Below are positions 1 through 10,226 of a stretch of DNA of 64,000 bases, piece by piece. A model generated the notes under the pieces. It made no database searches, was not told where the DNA came from, and was given only the letters and a program-made list of their open reading frames with translations. Both the position numbers and the translations under genes were made by a program. The stretch's first letter is position 1, and each line of letters opens with the position of its first letter. Source of the stretch: Leclercia adecarboxylata (GTDB lineage: Bacteria; Pseudomonadota; Gammaproteobacteria; Enterobacterales; Enterobacteriaceae); contig NZ_CP035382.1 in the NCBI RefSeq assembly GCF_006874705.1, positions 4,588,001-4,652,000 of the forward strand, in the 5' to 3' direction.

Positions 1-319
1 CGCCCAGGTCACCGACAATAAAGGGCAGAAATATACCGGTACCGATGCCGAAGAGATGATCGGCAAGCTGACCGGGATGCCGATTCCGATCACCAGCCTG
101 CGCCAGTGGATCCTCGGCCTGCCTGGCGATGCCACCGACTATAAGCTCGACGACCAGTATCGCCTGAGCGAGGTGAACTACAGCCAGAACGGCAAAACCT
201 GGAAAGTGGTGTACGGCGGCTACGACAGCAACAGCAAACCGGCCCTGCCGTCCAGCCTGGAACTGACCGAAGGCAGCCAGCGCATCAAGCTGAAAATGGA
301 TAACTGGATTGTCAAATGA
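1..319 (+). CDS. lolB: Outer-membrane lipoprotein receptor LolB, C-terminal part (cut by window start)
   Basis: The frame is open from base 2 and ends with TGA at 317-319, giving the last 105 or so residues. The segment contains the Ala-Gln-Val-Thr-Asp start, the [10 protein letters not shown] stretch and the terminal [12 protein letters not shown], all typical of enterobacterial LolB. LolB is an outer-membrane lipoprotein that receives lipoproteins from the periplasmic chaperone LolA and inserts them into the inner leaflet of the outer membrane. The lipobox and N-terminal half lie outside the window. Its stop overlaps the ispE start (ATGATGA), the coupling seen in E. coli lolB-ispE. Identification is firm from sequence and context. 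Confidence 0.93.
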   Translation, partial: AQVTDNKGQKYTGTDAEEMIGKLTGMPIPITSLRQWILGLPGDATDYKLDDQYRLSEVNYSQNGKTWKVVYGGYDSNSKPALPSSLELTEGSQRIKLKMDNWIVK

Positions 320-1185
320 TGACCCACTGGCCTTCGCCCGCAAAACTGAACCTGTTTTTATACATTACCGGCCAGCGTGCTGACGGGTATCACACCCTAC
401 AGACGCTGTTTCAGTTTGTTGACTATGGCGACACGATTTCCATTGAACTGCGTCAGGACGGAGAAATCCGTCTGCTGACGCCAGTTGAAGGCGTGGCCGA
501 TGAGGATAACCTGATCGTGCGCGCCGCCCGTCTGCTGATGCGCGCCGCGCAACAATCCGGACGTCTGCCTGTGGGCAGCGGCGCGGATATCAGCGTTGAA
601 AAACGGCTGCCGATGGGCGGCGGGCTCGGCGGCGGATCATCTAACGCCGCCACCGTGCTGGTGGTGCTCAACCACCTGTGGGGCTGCGATCTCACGGTGG
701 ATGAGCTGGCCGCGCACGGGCTGACGCTCGGGGCCGACGTGCCGGTGTTTGTCCGCGGACATGCGGCCTTTGCTGAAGGGGTGGGCGAGATCCTCTCCCC
801 GGCAGAACCGGCAGAAAAATGGTATCTGGTGGCCCACCCGGGGGTCAGCATTCCGACCCCGGTTATCTTTAAAGATCCGGACCTTCCGCGCGATACGCCA
901 GTAAGGTCAATAGAAACGTTATTAAACTGTGAATTCAGCAACGATTGCGAGGATATCGCAAGAAAACGTTTTCGCGAGGTTGATGTCGCGCTTTCCTGGC
1001 TGTTAGAATACGCGCCGTCGCGCCTGACTGGCACAGGGGCCTGTGTCTTTGCTGAATTTGATACGGAATCCGCTGCACGTCAGGTGCTCGAGCTGGCTCC
1101 AGAGTGGCTGCATGGTTTCGTAGCGCGTGGTATGAACATCTCCCCGCTGCAGCAGGCCATTCTGGCGCAATCTGAGTTTCGGTGA
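316..1185 (+). CDS. ispE: 4-diphosphocytidyl-2-C-methyl-D-erythritol kinase
   Basis: IspE is the cytosolic GHMP-family kinase of the MEP isoprenoid pathway; it phosphorylates CDP-methylerythritol with ATP. The 289-residue frame has the substrate-binding [11 protein letters not shown] start, the glycine-rich ATP loop [14 protein letters not shown] near residue 95-110 and the C-terminal [13 protein letters not shown] motif. Length and sequence are close to E. coli IspE (283 aa) throughout. Start is taken at 316, which aligns with the E. coli start; the next codon is also ATG (319). It overlaps the lolB stop by 4 nt, so the two are translationally coupled. The 3' part of the gene also carries the presumed prs control region (see the PurR-like site). 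Confidence 0.96.
   Translation: MMTHWPSPAKLNLFLYITGQRADGYHTLQTLFQFVDYGDTISIELRQDGEIRLLTPVEGVADEDNLIVRAARLLMRAAQQSGRLPVGSGADISVEKRLPMGGGLGGGSSNAATVLVVLNHLWGCDLTVDELAAHGLTLGADVPVFVRGHAAFAEGVGEILSPAEPAEKWYLVAHPGVSIPTPVIFKDPDLPRDTPVRSIETLLNCEFSNDCEDIARKRFREVDVALSWLLEYAPSRLTGTGACVFAEFDTESAARQVLELAPEWLHGFVARGMNISPLQQAILAQSEFR
960..975 (+). promoter_or_regulatory. Candidate PurR operator for prs, inside ispE
   Basis: The 16-mer AAGAAAACGTTTTCGC has the palindromic core AAACGTTT with the central CG that defines PurR boxes (consensus ACGCAAACGTTTGCGT; 12 of 16 match). It lies about 335 bp before the prs start. In E. coli prs is known to be repressed by PurR and to have a long leader whose promoter lies within ispE, so position fits. 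It is also protein-coding sequence, so conservation alone is not proof. Confidence 0.5.
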
Positions 1186-2256
<1,071 letters not shown>

Positions 2257-2270
2257 TCGGACGCAGTCTG

Positions 2271-2295
2271 AAAACCCGCTACGGCGGGTTTTTTT
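2271..2295 (+). terminator. Rho-independent terminator of prs
   Basis: Hairpin ACCCGC-TACG-GCGGGT (2274-2289) directly followed by a run of seven T, 14 nt after the prs stop. Confidence 0.9.
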
Positions 2296-2376
2296 GTCTG
2301 TGGTATTTATTTGTATGATTAATGCCTCCTTCACCTGCCATTGATATGACAGATGATGCGCACATGGATGATGATT

Positions 2377-4053
2377 GTGAAAAACGCTTCCTCTCATGTT
2401 CTGCCCTTCCGCGCCCTCATCGACGCCTGCTGGAAAGAGAAATACACCCTGTCACGCTTTACCCGTGACCTGATTGCCGGGATCACCGTCGGTATCATTG
2501 CCATTCCGCTGGCGATGGCGCTGGCGATTGGCAGCGGCGTGGCACCGCAATACGGCCTGTACACCGCTGCCGTCGCCGGGATTGTCATCGCCCTGACCGG
2601 CGGGTCGCGCTTCAGCGTCTCCGGACCGACCGCCGCCTTTGTGGTGATCCTCTATCCGGTTTCCCAGCAGTTTGGCCTCGCCGGGTTGCTGGTGGCGACC
2701 CTGATGTCCGGGGTATTTTTGATTTTGTTCGGCCTGGCGCGTTTTGGCAGGCTGATTGAGTACATTCCACTTTCCGTGACCCTGGGCTTTACCTCCGGGA
2801 TCGGCATCACCATCGGTACCATGCAGATCAAGGATTTCCTCGGCCTGCAGATGGCCCACGTGCCGGAGCATTACCTGCAAAAAGTGGGGGCGCTCATCAT
2901 GGCGCTGCCGACAGCAAACCTGGGCGATGCGGCGATCGGCGTGGTAACGCTGGGCACGCTGATCCTCTGGCCGCGACTGGGCATCCGCCTGCCGGGACAT
3001 CTGCCCGCCCTGCTGCTGGGTTGTGCGGTGATGGGGGTAGTTAATCTGCTGGGCGGACACGTCGCCACCATCGGCTCGCAGTTCCACTATGTGCTGGCAG
3101 ATGGCTCGCAGGGTAACGGTATCCCGCAGCTTCTGCCGCAGCTGGTGCTGCCGTGGGATATGCCCGGATCCAGCTTCACCCTCAGTTGGGACTCTCTGCG
3201 CGCCCTGTTGCCTGCCGCCTTTTCGATGGCGATGCTGGGGGCGATTGAGTCCCTGCTCTGCGCGGTCGTACTGGACGGCATGACCGGCACCAAACACAAA
3301 GCCAACAGCGAGCTGGTCGGCCAGGGGCTGGGCAATATCATCGCGCCGTTCTTCGGCGGGATCACCGCCACCGCAGCCATCGCCCGCTCGGCAGCGAACG
3401 TGCGCGCCGGCGCAACCTCCCCGGTCTCGGCGGTGATCCACTCGATACTGGTGATCCTCGCCCTGCTGGTGCTGGCTCCCCTGCTCTCGTGGCTGCCGCT
3501 GTCGGCGATGGCGGCCCTGCTGCTGATGGTGGCATGGAATATGAGCGAGGCGCATAAAGTGGTGAACCTGCTGCGCCGCGCGCCGAAGGACGACATCATC
3601 GTGATGCTTATCTGCATGTCGCTGACCGTGCTCTTTGACATGGTAATTGCGATAAGCGTCGGGATTGTGCTGGCCTCGCTGCTGTTTATGCGCCGCATTG
3701 CCCGTATGACCCGCCTGGCGACGGTCAACGTGACGGTGCCTGACGACGTGCTGGTATTGCGGGTGATCGGCCCACTGTTCTTTGCCGCCGCCGAGGGCCT
3801 GTTCAGCGATCTCGAGTCGCGCATCGCGGGGAAACGAATTGTGGTACTGAAATGGGATGCGGTTCCGGTACTGGATGCGGGCGGGCTGGACGCTTTCCAG
3901 CGGTTTGTGCAACGCCTGCCGGAAGGCTGTGAACTGCGGGTGAGCAATCTCGAGTTCCAGCCCCTGCGCACCATGGCGCGCGCAGGGGTGCAACCCATTG
4001 CCGGTCGTCTGGCGTTCTATCCGAACCGCGAGGCAGCGTTAGCGGATCTGTGA
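2377..4053 (+). CDS. dauA: C4-dicarboxylate transporter DauA, SLC26A/SulP family
   Basis: DauA (formerly YchM) is an inner-membrane SulP/SLC26 transporter that takes up succinate, aspartate and other C4-dicarboxylates aerobically at acidic pH. The frame shows about 12-14 membrane segments over residues 25-430, the family signature [16 protein letters not shown] near residue 75-90, and a C-terminal cytoplasmic STAS domain (about 435-555, with [18 protein letters not shown]). GTG at 2377 gives 558 residues, against 559 in E. coli; ATGs at 2353-2371 would add up to eight unsupported residues and no start has a strong ribosome site, so the start is uncertain. Its last 15 bases overlap the convergent MerR-type gene. 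Confidence 0.93.
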   Translation: MKNASSHVLPFRALIDACWKEKYTLSRFTRDLIAGITVGIIAIPLAMALAIGSGVAPQYGLYTAAVAGIVIALTGGSRFSVSGPTAAFVVILYPVSQQFGLAGLLVATLMSGVFLILFGLARFGRLIEYIPLSVTLGFTSGIGITIGTMQIKDFLGLQMAHVPEHYLQKVGALIMALPTANLGDAAIGVVTLGTLILWPRLGIRLPGHLPALLLGCAVMGVVNLLGGHVATIGSQFHYVLADGSQGNGIPQLLPQLVLPWDMPGSSFTLSWDSLRALLPAAFSMAMLGAIESLLCAVVLDGMTGTKHKANSELVGQGLGNIIAPFFGGITATAAIARSAANVRAGATSPVSAVIHSILVILALLVLAPLLSWLPLSAMAALLLMVAWNMSEAHKVVNLLRRAPKDDIIVMLICMSLTVLFDMVIAISVGIVLASLLFMRRIARMTRLATVNVTVPDDVLVLRVIGPLFFAAAEGLFSDLESRIAGKRIVVLKWDAVPVLDAGGLDAFQRFVQRLPEGCELRVSNLEFQPLRTMARAGVQPIAGRLAFYPNREAALADL

Positions 4054-5082
4054 CATCCGCCGCTGCATCATGATGCCAATCGCCTGCTGGAGCCACTCAA
4101 GCACAGCAGGCGTCATCCAGGTGCCCTTCATCAGATGCGGCTCCTGCTGCATCGCCTGGCGGAATTTTTGCTGCGTCACTGGGTCAGTTCCGGCGTAAGA
4201 CTGGAACAGCGCCAGCCAGTTTTCGGCCAGCTGTTGCGCGGCGTCGGATGCCGGATCTAACGCCTCCGACTGGGCCCGGTGCAGCTTCGCCACCAGCGGT
4301 GGCCACTCCATCATGCGATCAAAATAGTGCGCCCGGGTGAAGGCCATCTCCTCCGGCGTGAGATAGTTTTCCCAGATGATGAGCTTTGATTCGGCAAACG
4401 CCCGCGTAATGTAATCCGTCATCTCCGCCGTGATGCCCGTTTGTTCGCGCATCTGCGGCTCAACGCTGTGCATCTCGTTGAGACGGTTGAGAAACTCCGG
4501 TTTGCCCGCCGTATCCTGCTCGAGGCGAACCATCCAACGCGTAGCCAGATCCCTCGCCCGGGGATCGGAAACCGTAACGTCGTTCTCCAGCAGGTTTTTC
4601 ACCTCCACAACCAGAGCGGCCCAGATATCCGCCAGCGCCTCCTTGTGCTGCGCAAACGGTAACTGCTGCAACTCGTCTTTACTAAACCAGCGATCGTACA
4701 TATTCATCAACTCCAGAGTCTGTAGCCAGGACTCCAGATCGAGATCCTCATGGGCATCGAGCCCGGTGCGCAACGCCACAAGCCGGTCGCGCAGCGTGGT
4801 GATGCTGCGCACCTGCTTGTCCAGCAGGTGGATTTGCGCCTCGAGCAGTTCCGATAGCGAGAGTGAATCTTTCTCCAGAAAGTCCCTGATTTCAGCAAGT
4901 TCCAGCCCTGCCTTTGCCAGCGCCTGAATCATATGCAGACGCTGAACATCGGCCAGATTATAGAGCCGGTACCCTGCCGCGCTTCTGGCAGAAGGCAGCA
5001 ACAACCCTGTTTGCTCATAATGGTGCAAGGTGCGCACGGTGATCCCGGCGCGTTTCGCCAGTTCCCCGACCTGAATTAACAT
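4039..5082 (-). CDS. MerR-family regulator with TipAS-like ligand-binding domain
   Basis: Residues 1-70 are a MerR winged helix ([37 protein letters not shown]), followed by a coiled-coil dimerisation helix to about 115 and a helical C-terminal domain of about 220 residues. That C-terminal domain resembles the TipAS family, which binds thiopeptides or other hydrophobic effectors; the ligand here is unknown. The start at 5082 is chosen for the AAGGAG seven bases upstream and because homologous MerR proteins begin there; an extra ten codons upstream are open but lack a ribosome site. A MerR-type dyad operator lies just upstream, suggesting autoregulation. The gene sits between dauA and ychH, which are adjacent in E. 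coli, so it is an insertion relative to that genome. No target gene is obvious. Confidence 0.85.
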   Translation of the reverse strand: MLIQVGELAKRAGITVRTLHHYEQTGLLLPSARSAAGYRLYNLADVQRLHMIQALAKAGLELAEIRDFLEKDSLSLSELLEAQIHLLDKQVRSITTLRDRLVALRTGLDAHEDLDLESWLQTLELMNMYDRWFSKDELQQLPFAQHKEALADIWAALVVEVKNLLENDVTVSDPRARDLATRWMVRLEQDTAGKPEFLNRLNEMHSVEPQMREQTGITAEMTDYITRAFAESKLIIWENYLTPEEMAFTRAHYFDRMMEWPPLVAKLHRAQSEALDPASDAAQQLAENWLALFQSYAGTDPVTQQKFRQAMQQEPHLMKGTWMTPAVLEWLQQAIGIMMQRRMSQIR

Positions 5083-5110
5083 AACGGCTCCTTCTTGTGC
5101 CAGTGGCGTC

Positions 5111-5141
5111 ACTCTGGAGCCTTACGTTACGTGAGGGTCAA
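5111..5141 (-). promoter_or_regulatory. MerR-type autoregulatory promoter/operator
   Basis: Read on the minus strand, TTGACC (5141-5136) is followed by the imperfect dyad CCTCACGTAACGTAAGG (5136-5120), symmetrical as CCTnACGTnACGTnAGG. A candidate -10 (CAGAGT, 5116-5111) leaves a 19-bp spacer. An over-long spacer occupied by a CCT...AGG dyad is the hallmark of MerR-family promoters, and the site lies about 30 bp before the regulator's start. Confidence 0.6.
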
Positions 5142-5151
5142 TAGATGATGC

Positions 5152-5183
5152 AAAAAAAAACGACTCCAGAGGGAGCCGTTTCG
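5152..5183 (-). terminator. Rho-independent terminator of ychH
   Basis: On the minus strand the hairpin AACGGCTCC-CTCT-GGAGTCGTT is followed by a run of eight or nine T. It lies 20 nt after the ychH stop. Confidence 0.85.
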
Positions 5184-5203
5184 GTATTCATTGGGTTCGC
5201 ACA

Positions 5204-5479
5204 TTAACTGTGCTTATGCTGATCGCGACGGCAGCGCTTATCGTAGTGGCGCACCCACCAGTATCTGTCGCAGACCTGCTCATGGCCGCTGACGCGGGCA
5301 CCCGCCAGCCACAATACAGCACCCAGAAAGATGCTCAGCACCGCACCATGTGCAAAATATTGCGGCAGGTCAAGTTGCGGCAGCTGGTTTAAAATGGAAT
5401 AACCGACGCCAACAACCATGACCACCAATCCCAACCCCATTAGCACGTTACCGAGTAACGAAGCGTTGCTGCGTTTCAT
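5204..5479 (-). CDS. ychH: Small inner-membrane stress protein YchH
   Basis: The 91-residue protein has two hydrophobic segments (about 8-30 and 44-64) and a basic, Cys-containing tail (EQVCDRYWWVRHYDKRCRR). It matches E. coli YchH (92 aa) almost residue for residue in the first 85 positions. In E. coli YchH is a DUF2583 inner-membrane protein linked to stress resistance and biofilm; its molecular role is not known. An AGGTG-type ribosome site precedes the ATG. A CRP-site-bearing promoter lies upstream and a strong terminator downstream, so the gene is monocistronic. Confidence 0.93.
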   Translation of the reverse strand: MKRSNASLLGNVLMGLGLVVMVVGVGYSILNQLPQLDLPQYFAHGAVLSIFLGAVLWLAGARVSGHEQVCDRYWWVRHYDKRCRRDQHKHS

Positions 5480-5531
5480 ATGTCACCTCCGGAACTTTTG
5501 GGTTGCAGGGAAATAATCTCCCTAATCCTTG

Positions 5532-5581
5532 TGTGTAAAGTATAGACAACACCCCTTTTGCTGATTGCGTGAGGGATCACA
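5532..5581 (-). promoter_or_regulatory. ychH promoter with class II CRP site
   Basis: On the minus strand TGTGA-TCCCTC-ACGCA (5581-5566) matches the CRP consensus at 8 of 10 key positions with one perfect half site. A TATACT -10 box is at 5544-5539. If transcription starts near 5532, the CRP centre is at about -41.5, the class II position, and no good -35 is present. E. coli ychH is a known CRP target. Confidence 0.6.
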
Positions 5582-5754
5582 TTTACGCACATCGGAGCAA
5601 CAAAACTTTACAAATAAGCCTTTGAGTAGCATGAAATTCTAATGGTTCAGAGACGGTATTATTCTGATTCACCGTGACGGCGCGCAGAATTTTGTCAAGC
5701 GACGCGGCAGACAGTACACTACGCGCCAGACTTAGCACTTTCAGGAACCAAAAC

Positions 5755-6339
5755 GTGACGATTAAACTGATTGTCGGCCTGGCCAACCCCGGCGCGGAAT
5801 ATGCGGCCACCCGCCACAATGCGGGCGCCTGGTATGTTGATCTGCTGGCCGAGCGGTTGCGCGCTCCCCTGCGCGAGGAACCGAAATTCTTCGGCTATAC
5901 CTCACGCGTGAACCTGGCCGGAGCCGATGTGCGTCTGCTGGTGCCGACCACGTTTATGAACTTAAGCGGCAAAGCCGTTGCCGCGCTGGCGACCTTCTAC
6001 CGTATTAACCCGGATGAGATCCTGGTGGCCCACGACGAGCTGGATTTGCCGCCGGGCGTGGCGAAATTCAAACTCGGCGGCGGTCACGGCGGGCATAACG
6101 GCTTAAAAGACATCATCAGCAAACTGGGCAATAACCCCAATTTTCACCGTTTGCGCGTCGGTATTGGTCATCCGGGCGATAAAAACAAAGTTGTCGGCTT
6201 TGTCCTCGGTAAGCCCCTGGCTTCAGAACAGAAGCTGATCGACGAGGCGGTAGACGAAGCGGTGCGTTGTACCGAAATCTGGCTGCAGGATGGCTTAACC
6301 AAGGCCACCAACCGTCTGCACGCTTTCAAAGCGCAATAA
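5755..6339 (+). CDS. pth: Peptidyl-tRNA hydrolase
   Basis: Pth cleaves peptidyl-tRNAs released from stalled ribosomes and recycles tRNA; it is essential and cytosolic. The frame from GTG at 5755 gives 194 residues, exactly the E. coli length, with AGGAA about 9 nt upstream; the longer open frame from 5674 has no homology. Motifs visible: [17 protein letters not shown] with the catalytic His at residue 21, [16 protein letters not shown] with the second catalytic acid, and [10 protein letters not shown]. It precedes ychF as in most enterics. Identity with E. coli is very high. Confidence 0.96.
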   Translation: MTIKLIVGLANPGAEYAATRHNAGAWYVDLLAERLRAPLREEPKFFGYTSRVNLAGADVRLLVPTTFMNLSGKAVAALATFYRINPDEILVAHDELDLPPGVAKFKLGGGHGGHNGLKDIISKLGNNPNFHRLRVGIGHPGDKNKVVGFVLGKPLASEQKLIDEAVDEAVRCTEIWLQDGLTKATNRLHAFKAQ

Positions 6340-6341
6340 CC

Positions 6342-6361
6342 GGCGCGAGACGCCTTTTTTG
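6342..6361 (+). terminator. Possible weak terminator between pth and ychF
   Basis: GGCG-N5-CGCC stem followed by six T right after the pth stop. The stem is short, so read-through into ychF is likely. Confidence 0.4.
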
Positions 6362-6384
6362 CCCCGCAGGCTGCGGGTTACGTG

Positions 6385-6390
6385 TATAAT
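6385..6390 (+). promoter_or_regulatory. Candidate ychF promoter -10 box
   Basis: A perfect TATAAT lies about 75 bp before the ychF ATG. No convincing -35 hexamer is found at 16-18 bp, so this is tentative. Confidence 0.35.
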
Positions 6391-6465
6391 AGGCAAAGTT
6401 ATTTACTTTTCTTCGACTCGTTAATGTTAACGTGTTGAATATCAAGATATTAAGGTGATTCAGAA

Positions 6466-7560
6466 ATGGGATTCAAATGCGGTATCGTTGGTCTGCCTAA
6501 CGTTGGCAAATCCACCCTGTTTAACGCGCTGACTAAAGCGGGCATCGAAGCAGCTAACTTCCCGTTCTGCACCATCGAGCCAAACACCGGTGTCGTGCCA
6601 ATGCCCGATCCGCGTCTGGACCAGCTGGCTGAGATCGTTAAGCCGCAGCGCATTCTGCCAACCACCATGGAGTTCGTGGACATCGCTGGTCTGGTTAAAG
6701 GCGCATCCAAAGGTGAAGGCCTGGGCAACCAGTTCCTGACCAACATCCGTGAAACCGAAGCCATCGGTCACGTGGTGCGTTGCTTTGAAAACGACAACAT
6801 CATCCACGTGAACAACAAAGTGGATCCGGCTGACGATATCGAAGTCATCAACACCGAGCTGGCGCTGTCTGACCTCGACACCTGCGAGCGTGCCCTGCAC
6901 CGCGTGCAGAAGAAAGCCAAAGGCGGCGACAAAGACGCGAAAGCGGAACAGGCTGCGCTGGAAAAATGCCTGCCACAGCTGGAAAACGCCGGCATGCTGC
7001 GCGCGCTGAAAAACCTGACCGAAGAAGACAAAGCGGCGATCAAATACCTGAGCTTCCTGACCCTGAAGCCAACCATGTACATCGCTAACGTCAATGAAGA
7101 CGGTTTCGAAAACAACCCATACCTCGACAAAGTGCGCGAAATCGCGGCGGCCGAAGGCTCTGTGGTTGTGGCTGTCTGTGCTGCGGTGGAATCTGATATC
7201 GCCGAGTTGGACGATGCCGACCGTGAAGAGTTCATGGCCGAGCTGGGTCTGGAAGAGCCAGGTCTGAACCGTGTGATCCGCGCCGGTTACGAACTGCTGA
7301 ACCTGCAAACTTACTTCACCGCTGGCGTGAAAGAAGTGCGTGCATGGACTATCCCTGTTGGCGCGACCGCTCCTCAGGCTGCGGGTAAGATCCACACCGA
7401 CTTCGAGAAGGGCTTTATCCGTGCGCAGACAATCGCGTTTGAAGACTTCATCACCTATAAGGGTGAGCAAGGCGCGAAAGAAGCCGGCAAGATGCGTGCT
7501 GAAGGGAAAGATTACATCGTTAAAGATGGCGATGTGATGAACTTCTTGTTTAACGTTTAA
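6466..7560 (+). CDS. ychF: Redox-regulated ribosome-associated ATPase YchF (OLA1 family)
   Basis: YchF is a universally conserved P-loop ATPase of the Obg-HflX superfamily that binds ribosomes and negatively affects the oxidative stress response. The 364-residue product has the Walker A loop GLPNVGKST (residues 9-17), switch [11 protein letters not shown], the ATP-specific NVNE motif in place of the usual GTPase NKxD (about residue 204), a coiled-coil insertion and a C-terminal TGS domain (about 280-363). AAGGTGA precedes the ATG by 8 nt. A terminator follows, and the conserved block ends here: the next genes are accessory. Confidence 0.95.
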   Translation: MGFKCGIVGLPNVGKSTLFNALTKAGIEAANFPFCTIEPNTGVVPMPDPRLDQLAEIVKPQRILPTTMEFVDIAGLVKGASKGEGLGNQFLTNIRETEAIGHVVRCFENDNIIHVNNKVDPADDIEVINTELALSDLDTCERALHRVQKKAKGGDKDAKAEQAALEKCLPQLENAGMLRALKNLTEEDKAAIKYLSFLTLKPTMYIANVNEDGFENNPYLDKVREIAAAEGSVVVAVCAAVESDIAELDDADREEFMAELGLEEPGLNRVIRAGYELLNLQTYFTAGVKEVRAWTIPVGATAPQAAGKIHTDFEKGFIRAQTIAFEDFITYKGEQGAKEAGKMRAEGKDYIVKDGDVMNFLFNV

Positions 7561-7579
7561 GGTTGAGCATCCTATTAAG

Positions 7580-7604
7580 ATCCACGCAAATGCATGGATT
7601 TTTC
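7580..7604 (+). terminator. Terminator after ychF
   Basis: ATCCACGC-AAAT-GCATGGAT hairpin (one mismatch) followed by TTTTTC, 19 nt after the ychF stop. Confidence 0.7.
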
Positions 7605-7725
7605 ATTTCATAGTTGCTCAGATACTATCGTAGAAAGGCAGCTAACATTGAGTTAGCTGCTGAGAAAAATGAATCCATAATGATGGCTTCTAAATCATTG
7701 CAGGAATAATACCGTTACGGTATTT

Positions 7726-9459
7726 TTACTTTTTGTAAGAAGCTATCAATTGTTGAGCCGCTTTTTTCCCCTTTTTAAACTGACTTTCAGATATCGGTTG
7801 TCGATAAAACCGACCTATCTCGTCAATGGAAAGTTCATTCGTTATTTTGCCGGGAGAAAATTCCTTATGATAAAGATGATGGAAGCCCCACAAAATGCTT
7901 TGAAGCTGTTGAATATCCTCATGGATAATTGTACTGGAAAGATAATTATTTTTTAGATTTTTATCATACAGATCCAGCGCGGCTTGAATACTGCCATAAA
8001 CATTATTCGGCGCATTCATTGGTAGTACTATCGTATGATTACTGAGTCCGTAGCCTGCGCAGATAAAATCATTATCACTCGCAATAATACGGTTCAAAAT
8101 TACCGCCTTGTTGAGTTCGTCTTTCCAACCCAGCGCTTTCAAATGCTCATCCGTTATGTGCTGATAATTTACATTGCACAGTGTAGAAAGAGTCCCCATT
8201 GATTTCACTATTTTGCCAATTGTCGGAATAATATATTGGTAGGCAAAGTATCCCCAATACTCCTGACGAACGGGGTAGGCTCTAAGCGCAGTTAACAAAC
8301 CATGACACTGGATTTCTACCGCCATAATAATCTCGGTGTAGAGTGCCTGCAACGATTCGGTGGAAGACTTGTTGATATTATTAAGAATATAGAAAGTCAC
8401 AAATTCATTTAAATTAAATTGCTTGGTCGCAATATCATATATCGAATCGCGCAGTTGATATAATTGCCTGATAAAACCCACATGCGATAAAGCAAAAGCA
8501 TAATAATTTATGTAACTTGATAACGCGCTTTTTAGTAAAACCGGAGGGCTGATTCTGGCATCTATGTCATCAGAGTTCCTATGCCCAAAATTCCGGCGCT
8601 GAATAGCGAATTCATCAGTATCCGCATGATAGTTTTTGGTAAACACGGACGCCAATGCGGCCAACTTTCGCTTCCCCTCGAAAAGGCTTTTTTTATCCCT
8701 TAGGCCGATATATTCCATTTTGGGGTAGCGCTCAAGGAGACGTTCAAAATAGGCTTCCTGAGACAAACCATGGCTATCTTCTGTGTGAAAATAGGCCTGT
8801 GCTAACAGCATCCTGCCCAAGGTAGATATGCTTTTAGCAGACCATTTATCGGCAAGAACATCCTTACCATGCGCATGTTTTATATTTTCCATTGCATAAA
8901 TAAGTGACTTTCTGAATGACACCCGGTCGCGATCGTAATATATGTGGATATGCCCATTTCCACTGTTTCTTTTCATTTTTATCCGATGCTGAAAGAAATG
9001 ATTCCCCTCACGAAAATGTGTCAATATTGAGAATTTTTCGGCAACCCGGTTTACATCATCTGTCGTGATGGTTTTAAATCCTTTCTTATTACATGCCAAT
9101 GTTAAAAACTCATCAAGCAAGACCTCTGGCCGTACAGCTTCTCGTTCTTTTTTTGATAAATAGGATGGCGGCCAGGGAAGCACTAGCTTCTCTTTCAAAT
9201 CCCGAGCGGCAAAAACAATGTCTGCCCCTGAGGTAAAACTATATATCGCCTGAAAAAAAAGTGACGCTTGCTGTGGTTCCTTTTCAATCATATAGAGAAA
9301 CAGTAAATCGCCAATGCTGTGGGTAAGCTCAGGCTGGGAATTCTCATAATCATCGATAAAGTTATCTATTAGATTAATATCTTCAGGATACAGCGTACCT
9401 GCCATATTATAGAAAACCCCGGCTTCAAAAATCCGTTTTAAAGCTAACTCATTATTCAT
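7726..9459 (-). CDS. Protein of unknown function, AT-rich, 577 aa
   Basis: I do not recognise this protein. The frame is long and uninterrupted, and ATG at 9459 is preceded by AGGGG at a good distance; an ATG nine codons upstream lacks one. The sequence looks mostly helical and soluble, with no signal peptide, no clear transmembrane segment and no nucleotide-binding motif. A basic patch (MKRNSGNGHIHIYYDRDR, about residues 160-180) and a YINYYAFALSHVGFIRQLYQLRD helix stretch in the second half stand out. Base composition is clearly more AT-rich than the flanking core genes, which points to horizontal acquisition. It diverges from a 109-residue unknown gene, and the two lie between ychF and ftrA, where E. 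coli has other genes. A defence or phage-derived role is possible but nothing in the sequence proves it. Confidence 0.7.
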   Translation of the reverse strand: MNNELALKRIFEAGVFYNMAGTLYPEDINLIDNFIDDYENSQPELTHSIGDLLFLYMIEKEPQQASLFFQAIYSFTSGADIVFAARDLKEKLVLPWPPSYLSKKEREAVRPEVLLDEFLTLACNKKGFKTITTDDVNRVAEKFSILTHFREGNHFFQHRIKMKRNSGNGHIHIYYDRDRVSFRKSLIYAMENIKHAHGKDVLADKWSAKSISTLGRMLLAQAYFHTEDSHGLSQEAYFERLLERYPKMEYIGLRDKKSLFEGKRKLAALASVFTKNYHADTDEFAIQRRNFGHRNSDDIDARISPPVLLKSALSSYINYYAFALSHVGFIRQLYQLRDSIYDIATKQFNLNEFVTFYILNNINKSSTESLQALYTEIIMAVEIQCHGLLTALRAYPVRQEYWGYFAYQYIIPTIGKIVKSMGTLSTLCNVNYQHITDEHLKALGWKDELNKAVILNRIIASDNDFICAGYGLSNHTIVLPMNAPNNVYGSIQAALDLYDKNLKNNYLSSTIIHEDIQQLQSILWGFHHLYHKEFSPGKITNELSIDEIGRFYRQPISESQFKKGKKAAQQLIASYKK

Positions 9460-9649
9460 GTCTGCACCCCTGAATCTCATTTGCATTATGGTCTCATCTT
9501 ATCTCTACATTGCGCGCCACTAACACAACCTCTATCAATTCACAAGGCTAAAACCCAAAAAAAAGCCGGATTTCATCTTTTTTCACGGGTGAGTAACCTG
9601 TCTCTATCGAAAACAACGCAGTTCAGTTTATCAAACACCCGGAGGCAGT

Positions 9650-9979
9650 ATGCAGGATAACAATGATTCAAGTACAAAATTACCCCTAATTCTCTCCCGG
9701 GAGGGAGAATTGATTCCGGCATCAGGTGGGGGTGGCGGCGGGAGTGACGACTATATACGGGGGCTTCGTGATGGCGTATCGATTGGCGTGCAAGCCGGTT
9801 ATGAGTACGCTATTGATCGTGTTAAGGAAATCATTCCCGAACTCGTGCAGCAAGCCATTAGTGAGCTGCCAGACATTAAAAAAGCGCTTTCAGACGGGTT
9901 AAGACACGGTAGCCCAGACTGCGGCAAAGCACTTGTTGAACACTACCGTTACAAAAAAAGTGGAAACTACCTCAACTAA
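9650..9979 (+). CDS. Small hypothetical protein with poly-glycine linker
   Basis: A 109-residue protein with a strong GGAGG ribosome site. A polar N-terminus (about 1-23) is followed by a run of six glycines (residues 27-32), then a predicted amphipathic helical region containing VKEIIPELVQQAISELPDIKKAL. It has no signal peptide or membrane segment. The glycine run looks like a flexible linker. It is divergent from the unknown 577-residue gene across a 190-bp AT-rich promoter region, and the two may have been acquired together. A perfect 12-bp hairpin follows 8 nt after its stop. Function unknown. Confidence 0.6.
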   Translation: MQDNNDSSTKLPLILSREGELIPASGGGGGGSDDYIRGLRDGVSIGVQAGYEYAIDRVKEIIPELVQQAISELPDIKKALSDGLRHGSPDCGKALVEHYRYKKSGNYLN

Positions 9980-9987
9980 AAGGGGGC

Positions 9988-10016
9988 CGACGTGGTAAAG
10001 ATCATTTACCACGTCG
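9988..10016 (+). terminator. Perfect 12-bp hairpin after the small gene
   Basis: CGACGTGGTAAA-GATCA-TTTACCACGTCG is a perfect inverted repeat with a 5-nt loop. It sits right after the 109-residue gene but has no T-run, so it is either a processing/stabilising hairpin, a Rho-type end, or a protein-binding palindrome. The following 210 bases to the ftrA stop are AT-rich and hold no gene that I can see. Confidence 0.5.
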
Positions 10017-10226
10017 CGCTGATAATAATGTTAATACGTTCCCAATAATTATATTAATGACATTTCATTCTTATGGTTAAATTCTACCGGAGAGTTAATA
10101 TATATCGCGAAGAACAAAAACAAACGTTCATTGATGTTAATATTTTTTGAAACCACCTCTAAGGCTTTTACTTAAGGTAATCCTTCCTGCTATCAAACAT
10201 TATTCCCATTAATTTGATTTTTTTTT

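Noticed and set aside
2452..3993. 513-codon minus-strand ORF inside dauA
   Set aside because: Shadow frame of dauA with low-complexity Gln, His and Arg-rich product.
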